NCBI RefSeq assembly: GCF_020360975.1
Contig: NW_025408670.1
Coordinates: forward strand, 4,030,001-4,094,000
DNA from: Hirsutella rhossiliensis
Lineage: Eukaryota; Ascomycota; Sordariomycetes; Hypocreales; Ophiocordycipitaceae
DNA: 64,000 bases
Direction: 5' to 3'
The first letter of the stretch is position 1, and each line of letters opens with the position of its first letter. Positions 22,001 through 35,624 of this stretch are shown piece after piece. The translations under genes were made by a program, and so were the position numbers. The notes beneath the pieces were generated by a model. That model was not told the DNA's origin and made no database searches. It worked only from the letters and a program-made list of their open reading frames with translations.

Positions 22001-25000
22001 GGTTGAAACGGGGTGGACCGGGCCTTACTGGAAGCTCGACGGGTGGGTGTAGCCTCCAATTCGCAGACCAAAGAGGCTCCTGGATGCTGACGTCTTGGTG
22101 CAGCGACTTGCCCGTCTCGACTGAAAGATGATGCCGACCGATCAGCTCTGATACGTCTCGAAGCGTTGGCGTTATGGAAGAGATCTTGCCCTCCTCGCTT
22201 GTTGTCGTATTGACAATTTTCTTTCATTGTCCTCGGCGTCTTCTGATCTTTTTGTTTGAGAATGACTCGGCCAAAAATAGACTGGGAAAAGGAGAAGCGG
22301 AAAAATCCGACAAAAGTTTGGCATTGGGGAGGTTGAAATCCCATATTAGAATCGGTCAGATACACGAAGAGGAGGGTTGGGCTTCTTGGTCAGAACCAGC
22401 ACCAGCAATGGTAATAGAATGGTCCAAGGCGGCAACGCCAACGGATACTTTTGCTTCCGTCGAACCCTCATTTCTGGCACAGAATCGCGTGAAGAGGACA
22501 TGGAAAGCGAGAGCTAACAAGACGCGGGATTGCTCCACAGTCGTGCTGTGTCTCAGGTCCCTCTCGTCCTTGGGTCAAGTCCGATCGGGAGCAGCCAACA
22601 TCTCGGAACTGAGTGCCGGGGCTTCTGTAGGTTGTCTGGCTGCTACCACGCTGCTGGGGGCGGCCCCCAGACGGGAAGGGGGACCATCCGAAGTGGGACC
22701 CAGACGCGGAGAGACAGTGGAGGAGCCGAAGCCGTTGGCTATCTGGCGCAGTCCACCGAGCTTGGGTATGATGTGGGCCTGCTTGAGCCTTGGCCATCGG
22801 TCGTTTTACCAAGACAAAAGAGTCTCCGTCTTGCTGCTTGAGCTCATCGATGGACGACTTGTCTCAACAAAGCCGAAGATAGTCACAACCACGACCATGT
22901 CTCGTTACTCAAGTAAAGGTCCAGACAGGTCAAGGCTTGACGTCAAGCCAAAGGACACCTTAGGCTCTTAGAGGTCATTGATCGCAACCTGGGCACCAAG
23001 TTTTCATGAATACGGGTGATTTAATATAGCCTCACTAACCATAACTACATAAAGATGCCTTTAAGTTCGAGCCTATATTCAGCTGGTGTCAAGCTCGTCA
23101 GCAACATGTCTGTCATTGGGCTGTGTCGACTTTCTTTCCTTCTTTCTCGTGCTTCAATTGTGCAACATCAGGCGCTTTTTGTAGTTTAAATACTTTGTAT
23201 CTGATCGTGTAGGGTACTTGCATGCTGGTCAGTTACTACAAGCAACATCCCGTATCCGCCTCGCCTCACGTTGCCTTGCCTGATCACTTGCAGGGTAGGG
23301 GGACATGGTGGTTAAGTGAAGAGATGCATCAGGAATCATCTGTAGCCGGCACTTGTTGCGGTGAAAGGCCTCTTGAGATGAAACGGGGTGCTTGGAAAAG
23401 AACCAGTCAGCCCTACACGTACCGGCATGCCTGGGTTCAATGTTGGTACCAAGAACGGACGGAGGATCGAATGAAACGATCGAGCCAAGACTACAAGACG
23501 GCTGGAGTGAGGTACTGCGGCAAACACTACTGTACTTGTCCAACGAGCAGGCTGCATAGCTTAGCCACTTGCTTGGCTGCAGCCGCAGTCCAGGTCGAAA
23601 AGTCGGACGATCGCCCAGCACCAGGAGCCTGCATAGCCCGGAACGGCCAAATGGCTACTGTGCCTCGTGTTGCTGGCGCGGTTCGATAGCTCTGCGCTCG
23701 GGCACGCCTGTAGCAGGCATACCGAGACACAACGGATGTAATGGAGAGACGGACCAATAACTTGCAACCGTCAGTGGGCGACGCAGCCTCAGCTCCTGCA
23801 AAGACAGACTCTCGATGAAGACTCGAGGCAGCGAGACCCTGCTGGTGCTGCATACGTGGACGTGCATATTCACACCACCCGCCCGCCCAAGAACCCGTCC
23901 TCGGTGCCCGTCATCGCCGCTGCAAAGCCCTTGGTCCCATTGGACCCTCTCCGATTTTCCTCTTCCTGTTCCATGTTGAAGGGTGGGGGCAACGGAAGGC
24001 TGTGCCGGGGAGGCCTCGGCCAGCGTGAGATTCCCAAAGGAGCCTTCCCATGCCTTGACTCACCCATCTGTGCCTGGCAAGGGCCGGAGTGTCTCTCTGA
24101 GAAGACGGGAAATCGTGGGATTTGGTCGTCGGGGCCACGACGGGCCTCGGAGTATCGGGACCTGACAGCTGACGGCCTTGTTGCCTGTGCGTTGTAGTTT
24201 CAGACTTGCGGATGCGATTCCTATTCGTGATGTTCAACGGCCCGCCCCAGACGTGCGCTTCGTGTTACCTGAGCTGAGAAAAGTATTTTGTGGCGTAAGG
24301 AAAGGGAGCCACCTTGGTACAGCTCGGATATTCTACCCGGACATTGGATGATGGGGGTTATCTGATACCGTACGTAGGGCTTCCATAAACAAGGGGTGGC
24401 ACGATCGTGATGTGCAGACTTGGTGAGGGCAGAAACCACGCCTTATAGTTTGTACACAATGTACGGAGACGAATGCTGTAATTAGTTACTTGAAGGCCCC
24501 GTTTCTGCACAATGCGGCACAGGACTCTTCCCACGAGACAATAGAACGGCTCGGTGTCTCGCGGGGCATCCGCATGTTGCATGGGGGCCACTCCAGCCAG
24601 CTAGGGGTCGAGCCACGTTGATGCTGCTATGACAGAATCACAACCGTCGATGCCGCATGTGACGAAATGACACAGTCACTGACTGCGTCGTACAAACATG
24701 GCATGGGAGATATGCGCTGTCCATGGCTCCGTAGAAGATGGAGAATGTCCGGCACAGTCAAGCGGGCCATCGAGAAGCGGACTTAGATGAGACGTGCATT
24801 CGGTATAATTACTCCCGGTAGTCAGGCTGAGACGGGCAGAACTGAGACCAGGCTCACGGCAGCGAGCACGACATTCCCTTGCGCATCGAAAAGGAGAAGA
24901 TCCTATTGAACCGAAGCTGCTGGCGTCCACACCCATTCACAATCAAATTGGCGCCCCTCAAGGATGGACCGCGAATAAAAAGACGTGACGGGATGAAGCA

Positions 25001-25932
25001 TCCACGGCTAGGTATGCACCTGCAGCCGTCGATTCGAGATGATGCGTTGACCGAGCTGGAGAAAAGGCTTCAGCTCCGAGATGGCTTGGCTGGTGACTGG
25101 CTCGTCTCGTCGCCGGCAAACGGACGTGCAGTTGGGGGCTTGACGGGCGAGGCCTGTTGCAGGTGCCGTTCACGCCATGGCTTTCCTCCGGTCGGATGGG
25201 CCTCCCTGCCGACCTGAATCAGCAGGCCCATTTAGGCAGAGGCCCGTCGTGCGGCCGTGAATGGCGGTTGCAGTGCGATGCGTTGCACCGTGATGTGGGC
25301 AGAGGGAGCCTTCGTCGATTACAGTACGAAGTCGCGGCACTCCAGACTGTACTGTGCGATGCGAGGGCACGGGCACGTACAGTGTTTGGCGCAAGCACAC
25401 TGTACGCTCCTGGCAACGTAGGATCGAGCTGCAACGTCTTCATCCTCCCCCCTTTCGCTTGCTCGCCACCAATCTGCTCCCGCCCTTTACGCCTGCCCCT
25501 CGGCCAATACCCGCTGCTGCCGACGAGGCCCCCCATCTGCTCCAGCTCGCATACCAAGGGCCGGCCGTTCATCAATCTGGCACGCCTCTCCTCTCTGCGT
25601 GCATGCCATCGTCTACAGTACAGTGTTCGCCAAGCACTCTCGGTCTGCGGCTTCTGTGATGGATCCCCCCAGCCTCCCTGGGAGCCCCTGGCACTGTGGA
25701 GTGACGGGGTACAGACAGTGCAGCATCGGCGGCGTCGACTCAATGCCACCCGACAATCTCGCCCGGTGCCTCCTTTGCGCCTCTCTGTCGACTCTCACCG
25801 CCTGGCTTGCTTCGCGCCGGTGGCCATGTGTGCCGCAGCTATTTATTAATCGTCTTCGTCTCCACCTGCAAGCCTGGGCAATCTTGCCCCTTACTGACAA
25901 CATCGCGTCGGTTGTCGCGAAGCTCGGTCAAC
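19062..25932. other. long gene-free region
   Basis: About 6.9 kb of ordinary base composition without a gene I can support. Open frames of up to 265 codons exist (for example 22174-22971 plus and 21682-22365 minus) but overlap each other and show no domain, intron logic or family likeness. T-, G- and C-rich tracts are frequent near 19-20.4 kb. It could hold untranslated leaders, noncoding RNA or lineage-specific genes. Confidence 0.4.
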
Positions 25933-27881
25933 ATGGCTGTCCAGAGCCTCATCGGCTCTTCCAACTGGGCTCAGCTTGGCGCTCTCGCCTTTGCCGTCTG
26001 CCTCGTCTACGCCCTTGTCCTGGCAGTCCAGCGGCTCTACCTCAGCCCCATCGCCCATGTGCCGGGCCCCAAGCTGGCCGCCCTGACCCAGTTCTACGAG
26101 TTCTACTATGACATTGTGCTGGGAGGCCAGTACTCGTTCAAGCTGCTCAGGCTCCACGAAGAGTACGGGGATGTGATCCGCATCAACCCGTGGGAAGTTC
26201 ACGTACTCGACCCCGACTTTCACGCCGACCTCTACGGAGGGGCCTCTCGGCCGCGAAACAAGTGGGGGTTCTATGCCAAGCAGGTATGGCCTCTCGCTCC
26301 CTGGGGACAAGGGAAACGTGCTCGACATCTCTCAATTGACCGGCCCGACGCAGTTTGGCTCTCCTCGTACGTCTCAGGGCCATCAACCACCCCTGGACGT
26401 CGATCCGAAAGGGTCTAACACTGAGTGATCCAGACAGCTCGCTTGCCACCCTCGGCCACTACCATCACAAGCTGCGACGCAGTGCCTTGAATCCTTTCTT
26501 CTCGACACAGAGCGTCCGAAACCTCCAGCCAGTCTTGGAAGAGCGCGTGAATGCTCTTAGCGATGCCCTCGTCAAGTACGCAACCACCCGCAAAGGGGAG
26601 CCCTTGAATATCATGTATCCCTTTTCGGCCTTTTCCAATGGTAACATCTCCCCCTAAACTATTTCTCTTGGGCTCCATGACAGGACCAAAAAGAGTCTAC
26701 GTTCACCTGCTTAAACAAATCCCTAGACGTCATCAACGAATACGCGTTTGCGAGATGCGATCACCTCAGTACGTCACGGCTCCCGACGATCCAACGTTGA
26801 CGAGACTAACTCGGCCCCTTGCCAGTCGAGAAGCCGGATTTTGGCGCCGAGGTGACTGACAACTTGCTCATGGGAACGCACATGGGGATGCTCGTCAAAC
26901 ACATGAATTGGGCCCTTACTCTTGTCAACAGCCTACCCGAGTCCTTCTCGGGCCGGTGGGTTCCCGGTACGTTGGCATCGACCCCGTTGTTGGAGCAGAC
27001 CTCTTACCCCCAGCTTACCCCCTGCAGGCTGGGGAGGGTTCCTCAAGATGAAGAACGACATCCTGGATCAAATCCGGGACATCAAGGCATCCGAAAACAC
27101 GGACAAGTGGCAGCTCGACGCTAGCCACCCGACAATCTTTCACGAAATGCTCACCTCGAAACAGCTTCCGCCCGAGGAAAAGACACCGCAGCGACTAGCG
27201 CAAGAGGGTCAGATCCTTGTCCAGGGCGGGACCCTGACGTCGGCGTGGACCCTGACCATGGCGGCCTTTCACCTCCTGCACCGACCGTCGACGCTGCGCA
27301 ATCTGCGGGACGAGCTGTTTGCCGCCCTCCCAGACCCCAACGAGGTCGTTTCTCTAGCCAAGCTGGAGAATCTTCCGTATCTGCGGGCCGTGGTCAAGGA
27401 AGCCTTTCGACACAATATTGGAACCAGTGGCAGACTCCCGAGGATCGCGCCGGACGAGACATTGGTGTGCAAAGATCGAAAGTCTGGAAAGCTGTGGAGG
27501 CTTCCGCCGGGGACCGTAGTGAGCATGAGCCCCTTCCACACCGTCATGAACGAGAGCGAGTTCCCCGATGCGCTGGGCTTCCACCCGGAGCGCTGGCTCG
27601 GGGTCAAGGACGGCGAGGGACTCGACAGGCGTCTGCACATTTTCGGAGGCGGCACGCGCATTTGCCTGGGCATGGCCCTCGCACAGGCAGAGCTGTACCT
27701 GTTACTGGCGAAGCTATTTCGCCGGTGGGGGAGTGGTGGCACCGTCGGGGCCAACGAGGACGGCGATCGGCGGCCGGGAGACGTTGGCGTCTTGAAGATT
27801 TACCACAGCACGCCGAAGGACTGCCAGATGGCGGCCGACTACTTTGTGCCCATTCCGTACAAGGTCGGTGATGAGGCCTAG
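25933..27881 (+). CDS. cytochrome P450 monooxygenase
   Basis: Model: join(25933..26283, 26354..26366, 26434..26640, 26727..26768, 26826..26966, 27028..27881), 535 residues, five introns of 57-86 nt. It is an ER-anchored P450: a hydrophobic N-terminal anchor (about residues 15-33) precedes the proline hinge VPGPKLAALT. Seen: I-helix GGTLTS, ExxR as EAFR (Glu376), FHPERW, and the haem loop FGGGTRICLG with ligand Cys464. The second exon is only 13 nt; it is required to join YAKQ to FGSPHSSLATLGHYHHKLRR in frame. The type resembles trichodiene-oxygenase-like P450s of secondary metabolism, but the substrate is unknown. An MFS transporter lies 1 kb downstream on the same strand; no synthase gene is in the window. 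Confidence 0.9.
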
Positions 27882-28923
27882 CCCAATGGGCGGGAAATGC
27901 GCTGACACGGCGACGCAGGGCAGCAAGGGGCTCCGATTCGTGCTCGAAGCCAGCTGACCAACGCCGACTATTGGGCAGCCAGGGCCGGGAACGCCGCCGA
28001 GGCTGGGAGAATCCGGGGGCGGGACACACGCATGCATGCGACAGAGCGCAAAGAAGCTGACCACGGCAGTTTGTACATGCAAGAAGCATTTGATGGGTCT
28101 GGCACGCAGGAAGGAGAGGCTAGGAATGGGGTGTCTGTGGACCCCTGTGGGAAGAGGTTTGCTCTCATGCAGGGAAGAGGCTTATCTGGCCAAGCTCCAT
28201 CAACGCTGGCCCAAGACACGGCGGCTATAGCTGCTGTGTCTGCCGATTCGTCCCGCTATGATTGGAGGGCTTGTCGTCGGACGGGAATCTTTGCGTGTGG
28301 CGCTGTAGCCTTTATTTGGTACTTTGTATTCGTAGCTGGGCGACAAGTCCATCGGGCTGGTCGCCTACCGTTCTTTCAAGAATGTTTCGGCTGCTCCCTT
28401 TGGGAAGCCCGCCCAACCCGGACACGGCATTCGAGCAGTTAGATTTATCTGCTCTACTTTGCACCAAGACGAGCATCTGCCGGGCCAATGACTGGGCCCA
28501 CTGATGAGACCGTGACAAAGATTGGGAACCCACGGCGGCGGCCGATGAGCGAGTGGGCACGGACGGGAGGGGCCTGCTTGGCGTTGGGTCCGCAGCGGGT
28601 CCGGACGGACGCCGGGGCCATGTCATCATGCCTAATGGCCATGGACCGGGCCTCTGTGCTTCCGTCATCAGCCTCTGCCTCCCTTTGCGCCGTCACCTCT
28701 CCCTCTCCCCTCTCCCTCTACCCCCCCCCCCTTTCATCCCATCGACTGTGTTGGAGAAGCTATCACTTGCTTGCTTGCTTGCGCCACGCCCTCCTTTCCT
28801 CCAGCCGGCCCAACAGCGGACAGCGCGCGCGCCCACGACGGACCCGCCGCCCAGCTGCGCAGCCAGTGAACCGAGAGAACCGAGAGAACCGAGAGAAAGA
28901 AAGGAAAGCATCGCCGAACCGCC
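27882..28923. other. intergenic region, P450 to MFS transporter
   Basis: About 1 kb of 3' flank and promoter. No gene recognised. Confidence 0.5.
28868..28894 (+). repeat. three 9-bp tandem repeats in MFS 5' leader
   Basis: The unit GAACCGAGA is repeated three times just upstream of the ATG at 28924, probably inside the 5' untranslated leader. Confidence 0.85.
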
Positions 28924-30486
28924 ATGGCAGCCATCGACCCGGCCACGCGCAAGAGGGTGCTCCGCGTCATCATCATATCCCTCCTCCTGGATCTGGTAAT
29001 CCCTCCTTTCCGGCTCTCTTTGCCGCGCGGCAATGCTTGCTCCGTCAAGACGGAGGCGCAACTAAGTCATGGCAGAGAATTGAGTAGCTGACGTGTCTCT
29101 CCGCAGATATCCTTCACCTTTATCCTCCCGCTCTTCCCCAAGCTTCTCGAGTTCTACCGCGATCGCGAAGCGCCGTCGTTTGTCGGCGACAGCCCGCCTA
29201 CCTTGCTGCGCCAGGTCCTCGGCGGCCTCAACCGGTACAAAGCTGCCTTTTCCCGGCGCATCGACTCGCGACATGACATTGTCTTGCTGGGCGGAGCCAT
29301 GGGCTCGCTCTTCTCGTACGCAATAGCCTCCCCGAGCTCCCGCGACTCGTGGCCGCCGCCGTCATGCTGACGCTTCCCGCCTCTGCTGCTCAATAGTCTC
29401 CTCCAAGCCATGGCCTCTCCGATAATCGGCCGCTTCTCGGATCGCTACGGCCGCCGCACCACCCTGCTGGCCTCCATGTGCGGCAACATCGTGTCGGTGC
29501 TGCTGTGGGTCGTTGCCGTCGATTTCCGCACCTTCATCGCCAGTCGCGTCGTCGGCGGCCTGTCCGAGGGCAACGTCCAGCTCGCGACGGCAATCGCCAG
29601 CGACATTTCCGACGACGCCTCGCGCAGCCCGACCATGGCCATCATCGGCGCCTGCTTCTGCGTCGCCTTTACCTTTGGCCCCGCTCTTGGCGCTTGGCTC
29701 AGCACCATGTCCGCCGTCGCGGCCAATCCGTTTGCCGTTGCCGCGGGCTTCAGCCTCTTCCTCATCGTCGTCGAGACGGCGTATCTCTATTTTTGCCTCC
29801 CCGAGACCTTGCCTGCGCTGGTGGATGCCAAGGCACCCAAGGGCAATGGCAACAGCAAGGCGTCCGAGGCCAAGAAGCGGCCGGCGCAGTCGTCGGCGGT
29901 GGTGGAAAAGACCAACTCGCCCTCGCTGATCTACGCCATCAACTTCTTCTTCCTCTTGTTCTTCTCCGGCATGGAAAGCTCCCTGTCCTTCATGACCTAC
30001 GAGCTCTTTGGTTTCAGCTCGGGCAAGAACGGCCGGTTGCTGGGCTTCATCGGCCTCGTGGCCTCGGTGCTCCAGGGCGGCGTCACGCGCAGAATGGCCC
30101 CGCTCTCGTCCATCCGCGTCGGCATCTTGTCCTGCCTGGCGGCCTTTATCCTGCTCGGTCGGATCGACACCGTAGGCGGGCTCTACGCGGCCGCCACCTG
30201 CCTGGCCACGACGTCGGCCACCGTCGTGACGGGCCTCAACGCGCTGAGCAGCTTCGACTCGAGCGAGGACGAGCGCGGCAGCAAGCTGGGCATCCTGCGG
30301 AGCTGGGGCCAGCTTGGACGCGGGCTGGGACCCGTCCTCTTCACCAGCGTGTACTGGTGGGCCGGGCGCGAGTACGCGTACCGGCTGGGCGCGACGGGCA
30401 TAGCAGTGGTGGCGGTGGCTGTCATGATGGGGCTCAAGACGCCCAAGGCAGCTCAAGCGGCAAAGGTGAATGGGAAGGCGAGATAG
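28924..30486 (+). CDS. MFS transporter, MFSD10/TETRAN-like
   Basis: Model: join(28924..28995, 29107..29315, 29397..30486), 456 residues. It is a drug/H+ antiporter-type MFS protein of the tetracycline-transporter-like branch. The first helix is split by intron 1 (ISLLLDL joined to ISFTFILPLFPKLLEFY). The second block VLLGGAMGSLFSLLQAMASP joins across intron 2 and leads to the signature loop GRFSDRYGRRTTLLAS near residue 100. A charged cytoplasmic loop (about residues 220-250) separates the two halves, and FGPALGAWLS is the family's helix-5 motif. Introns are 111 and 81 nt with GTAATC and GTACGC donors. Substrate unknown; the adjacent P450 makes efflux of a metabolite possible but unproven. 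Confidence 0.88.
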
Positions 30487-32780
30487 CCAAGGAGGCAATG
30501 TCACGGGTGGGTGGAGAGTGTACGATTTGACTTGGGGGCATGAAGGAGGGCGACGAGCAGCACAAGCGCACCATGTGTGTGTCTCACAGAGCTCGACGGG
30601 CGGCTAAGCACCGTCGAGAGCAATCTATCCATTGTCCTGAACAGATGTGTTGAGAGTCAGTATTTAAATACGGACGCAGTCAACCAACAGGTTTATCAAG
30701 TAAGAGCTGCAGAAAAAGACAAAAAAAAGAACACCCGCACTCGGATTTGCACCGAGATCCTTGGCTGTCACCCGGGTATGACCGAGATAGGAGGCCAACG
30801 AGTTGCTATTACTCTATACGGGCTCTGGCAGCTGCCACGGCACGCCGCCCGACAATACCACTCGACCAAACGAGCAGTTGCACAAGGGAGGCGCGGGAGG
30901 TCGTGCTGCGTTGGGGGCTTTGAGGCCTACAATGCTATTTCAAGGTTACCCAGGCCTGGCCGCATACGGGGAGGCCGTGATCCACTGCAGACCTGGAGAC
31001 GGAATAGACTACAGCGACGATGAAAGGGATGGGGACGAGCCCGGCCCCTTGCGTGGGAGGATAAGTGAGCGGAGGATCGGTGTAAATGCCACGAGCTCGA
31101 GATGTGCTTCCAGTGAGGGCTACATCGGGTTGCCAACTAGGTATGATGCTGCATTTCGGGGACTCGATGATGAAACTCGTTCCGATAGGTTCAACTGCGC
31201 CATTTGCCGCAGTTTAGACAACCGAATGTTTGGGCAATAAGGATACGGCATACTGTCCGCGGGCCAGAGGGAGTCTTGTACCATCCCCCGGTTCAAGGCC
31301 GAGGTGTGGGTTTGAAAGCGCCGGCCGGCGGAGAAAGCAGCAACAACATGTCTTTGATGACGCCTCGTATGGTACCAGAAGCATTGACATCCAACGGGTC
31401 CCAAGAGACCGGCCGTTGACCGTCCCGATGCTGCCGCAACGAAAGCAGCGCCTACGAAACTGCGTCGCCACCTTCCCGCAGGCCAAGGCGTTGGTGGAGG
31501 GGAGCAGCAGCATCAATCAGACCTCACCTTCCACTCGCTACGTAACTTACAATACGGAATTGGGCGCCAACGCACAAGGCAGACTCCACCGTGGCTTGGG
31601 GACACGGTAGCCTCCGTGCCGGAATCATTGGGCCGGGCCAGAAGAGCGTGGTAGAGTTTGCGCGGCCGCCCCCTTTTGACGGATCGGGTGCTGCGAAGGC
31701 TGATGAAAACCGAGACCCAGAATGTCCGCCTATGTATGTACAAAGGGCTCGGCAATGCGATGGATAGGCATCATTCAGCAGAAGCGATACCTTCGACTTC
31801 TGACGGAAACCGCTGGCTCGCAGAGGGACAGCATCTGCGATTGGAGCCAGCATTGCGGTGGTGGCGAGGGAGAGTGGGCCATGACGACCTCCCACACCAA
31901 ACGGTTTGGTAGCCAGCCAGCCACAGCTCGGGCGGTGGAAGCCGCTGAGCTGGAGAGCACGTTCTCCACGCCATCAAATATCCGCACGATAAAGAAATGC
32001 CACCCAGCATCGCCAGGCACCGGCCAAGCTACCCGTTGCGGCAATTGCCCTGTCCTTTGGGCTCGCGTTGGGCATGACGGGCCCTCGTCTTTTCCACCCC
32101 CCCCCCCCAAGCGAAACTCGAGACGCAGCGATGATTTTTTTGCGCTCGATCGCGGATCCGGCCTTGACCCCACCTCGCAAGGTATCGGCTAACAGAAAGC
32201 ATGTATCGCCTGGGGGCACCATCGGTATCGCAAGAGTCATCCGGGCAAGATGAGTAATATCGCCGCGAGGAACACAGCTTGTAGCTCCTTGCCGATGACG
32301 GCGGACCTACACGCGTGCTCGGGGATGGAGCGCAGCGATGAATCGTAGCAGTTTGTGTGTGTGGCGGACGACGGGCAACTCTGCCTTGGACGGGACATGC
32401 GTTTGGGCGTCGCAGCAGCGACTCGACATTCACGATACAGCACACACCTGCCCGAAATGCACCGGTCTGATTGGCCCGCGTAGCCCTAGTCCACCCACAG
32501 ACATGCGAAAATAGAGGGGGTGGGGTAAAATCACGGCCAGGCAGAGGAAAAAGAGCCTCACACGACACGACAAAGTACCTCGGGCGTGTTAGGGCTAGCG
32601 TGCACAAATTGCCCCCCTCCTCTGGTTGCCCCGCGCGAGGTGCGGCAGCAGCATGAGCCACCTCGCCCCTCTCTCTACCCACCCTTTAAATCTCCTCCTC
32701 CCACCACTGCTTTTGCGAATTTTTCTCCCTTTCTGCTCTTCGTCTCGCATACCCGGTTCAAGCATCCGACCTGCGATTTT
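30487..32780. other. intergenic region and tef1 promoter
   Basis: About 2.3 kb without a recognisable gene. The last few hundred bases before tef1 are pyrimidine-rich (CTCCTCCCACCACTGC near 32693), as is common upstream of highly expressed fungal genes. A C-run lies at 32097-32108. Confidence 0.5.
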
Positions 32781-32850
32781 GTATGTTCCCGCCTTCAACC
32801 ATCGCCATCCCCAAGGAGAGCATCGTCTAACACGCGCCTTTGCTCAACAG
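32781..32850 (+). other. probable 5' UTR intron of tef1
   Basis: A 70-nt segment with GTATGT donor, CTAAC branch and CAACAG acceptor lies 57 nt before the tef1 ATG. Leader introns are known in fungal tef1 genes. Coding is not affected. Confidence 0.7.
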
Positions 32851-32907
32851 CTCAATTTCCAGTCAAGCAATCCCCACGAAATCTTCACATCTACAAACCT
32901 CGCCAAG

Positions 32908-34911
<2,004 letters not shown>

Positions 34912-35624
34912 GCTCTCGCCGCTATGTGCAAGGGGTGAATCGGGGTCCGAGTCTGGCTGGGGTTGTCATGTTCTCACTTCTACGATGCAACGATATCCTA
35001 TGCAAGGGATGAACACTGGGCTTTTGTCTCGGGGCACATAATGAGAGGCTGGGGTATTTGGGTTTTCTGCGACGGGACTTCTCATGATGTGCTTTACAGA
35101 AAAAACTTAGAGAGTCTAGAAGTGATTCGTGCCACCTGTGTTTCCACCCGATGGCTTGGTGACGACATGGTGAGGTGAAGGCTTACTGCCTCCCGTGTCA
35201 TCAAAACACGAATGCGGGGACACGATAGAAAACGTCTGGACGGTCGAGGAAGCTCGTCTCCCCGTTCAGTCGGGTGTCTATTCAATGAACGCTACAGTAT
35301 AATACAGTAAGCCATACATGAAGGAGGATAGAGCCTGAAACGGCTGATAAATGGGCAACGTTCTCCCGACACAAGTCGACGCTCGATGATTTTGATCGTT
35401 CCCATGTGTCATGATATTTTCTACCGCGTGAAGTCCCTCACGAGCTCGTATATTCGCCTCGTACTGCAACCCCGAGGCACTCCTTTTCAGCCTGCGACCC
35501 GATTCGACACAATGATATCTCGTATGCGCTCAGCTCCTCCCAACGCCATAGGGAAGAGAGTAGCCGCCGGTGCTCCTGGGATGGGACGCTCCTGGCCAGA
35601 TGGGGCGTGTGCCGGCAAACGATT
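34912..35624. other. convergent intergenic region, tef1 / sls1
   Basis: Shared 3' flank, about 710 bp. No gene recognised. Confidence 0.5.

Noticed and set aside
21682..22971. Overlapping 227- and 265-codon frames on opposite strands
   Set aside because: They overlap each other, have low-complexity unrelated composition, no domain and no intron structure; most likely chance open frames.
25933..30486. Secondary-metabolite gene cluster
   Set aside because: A P450 and an MFS transporter alone are not enough; no polyketide, peptide or terpene synthase is present in the window.
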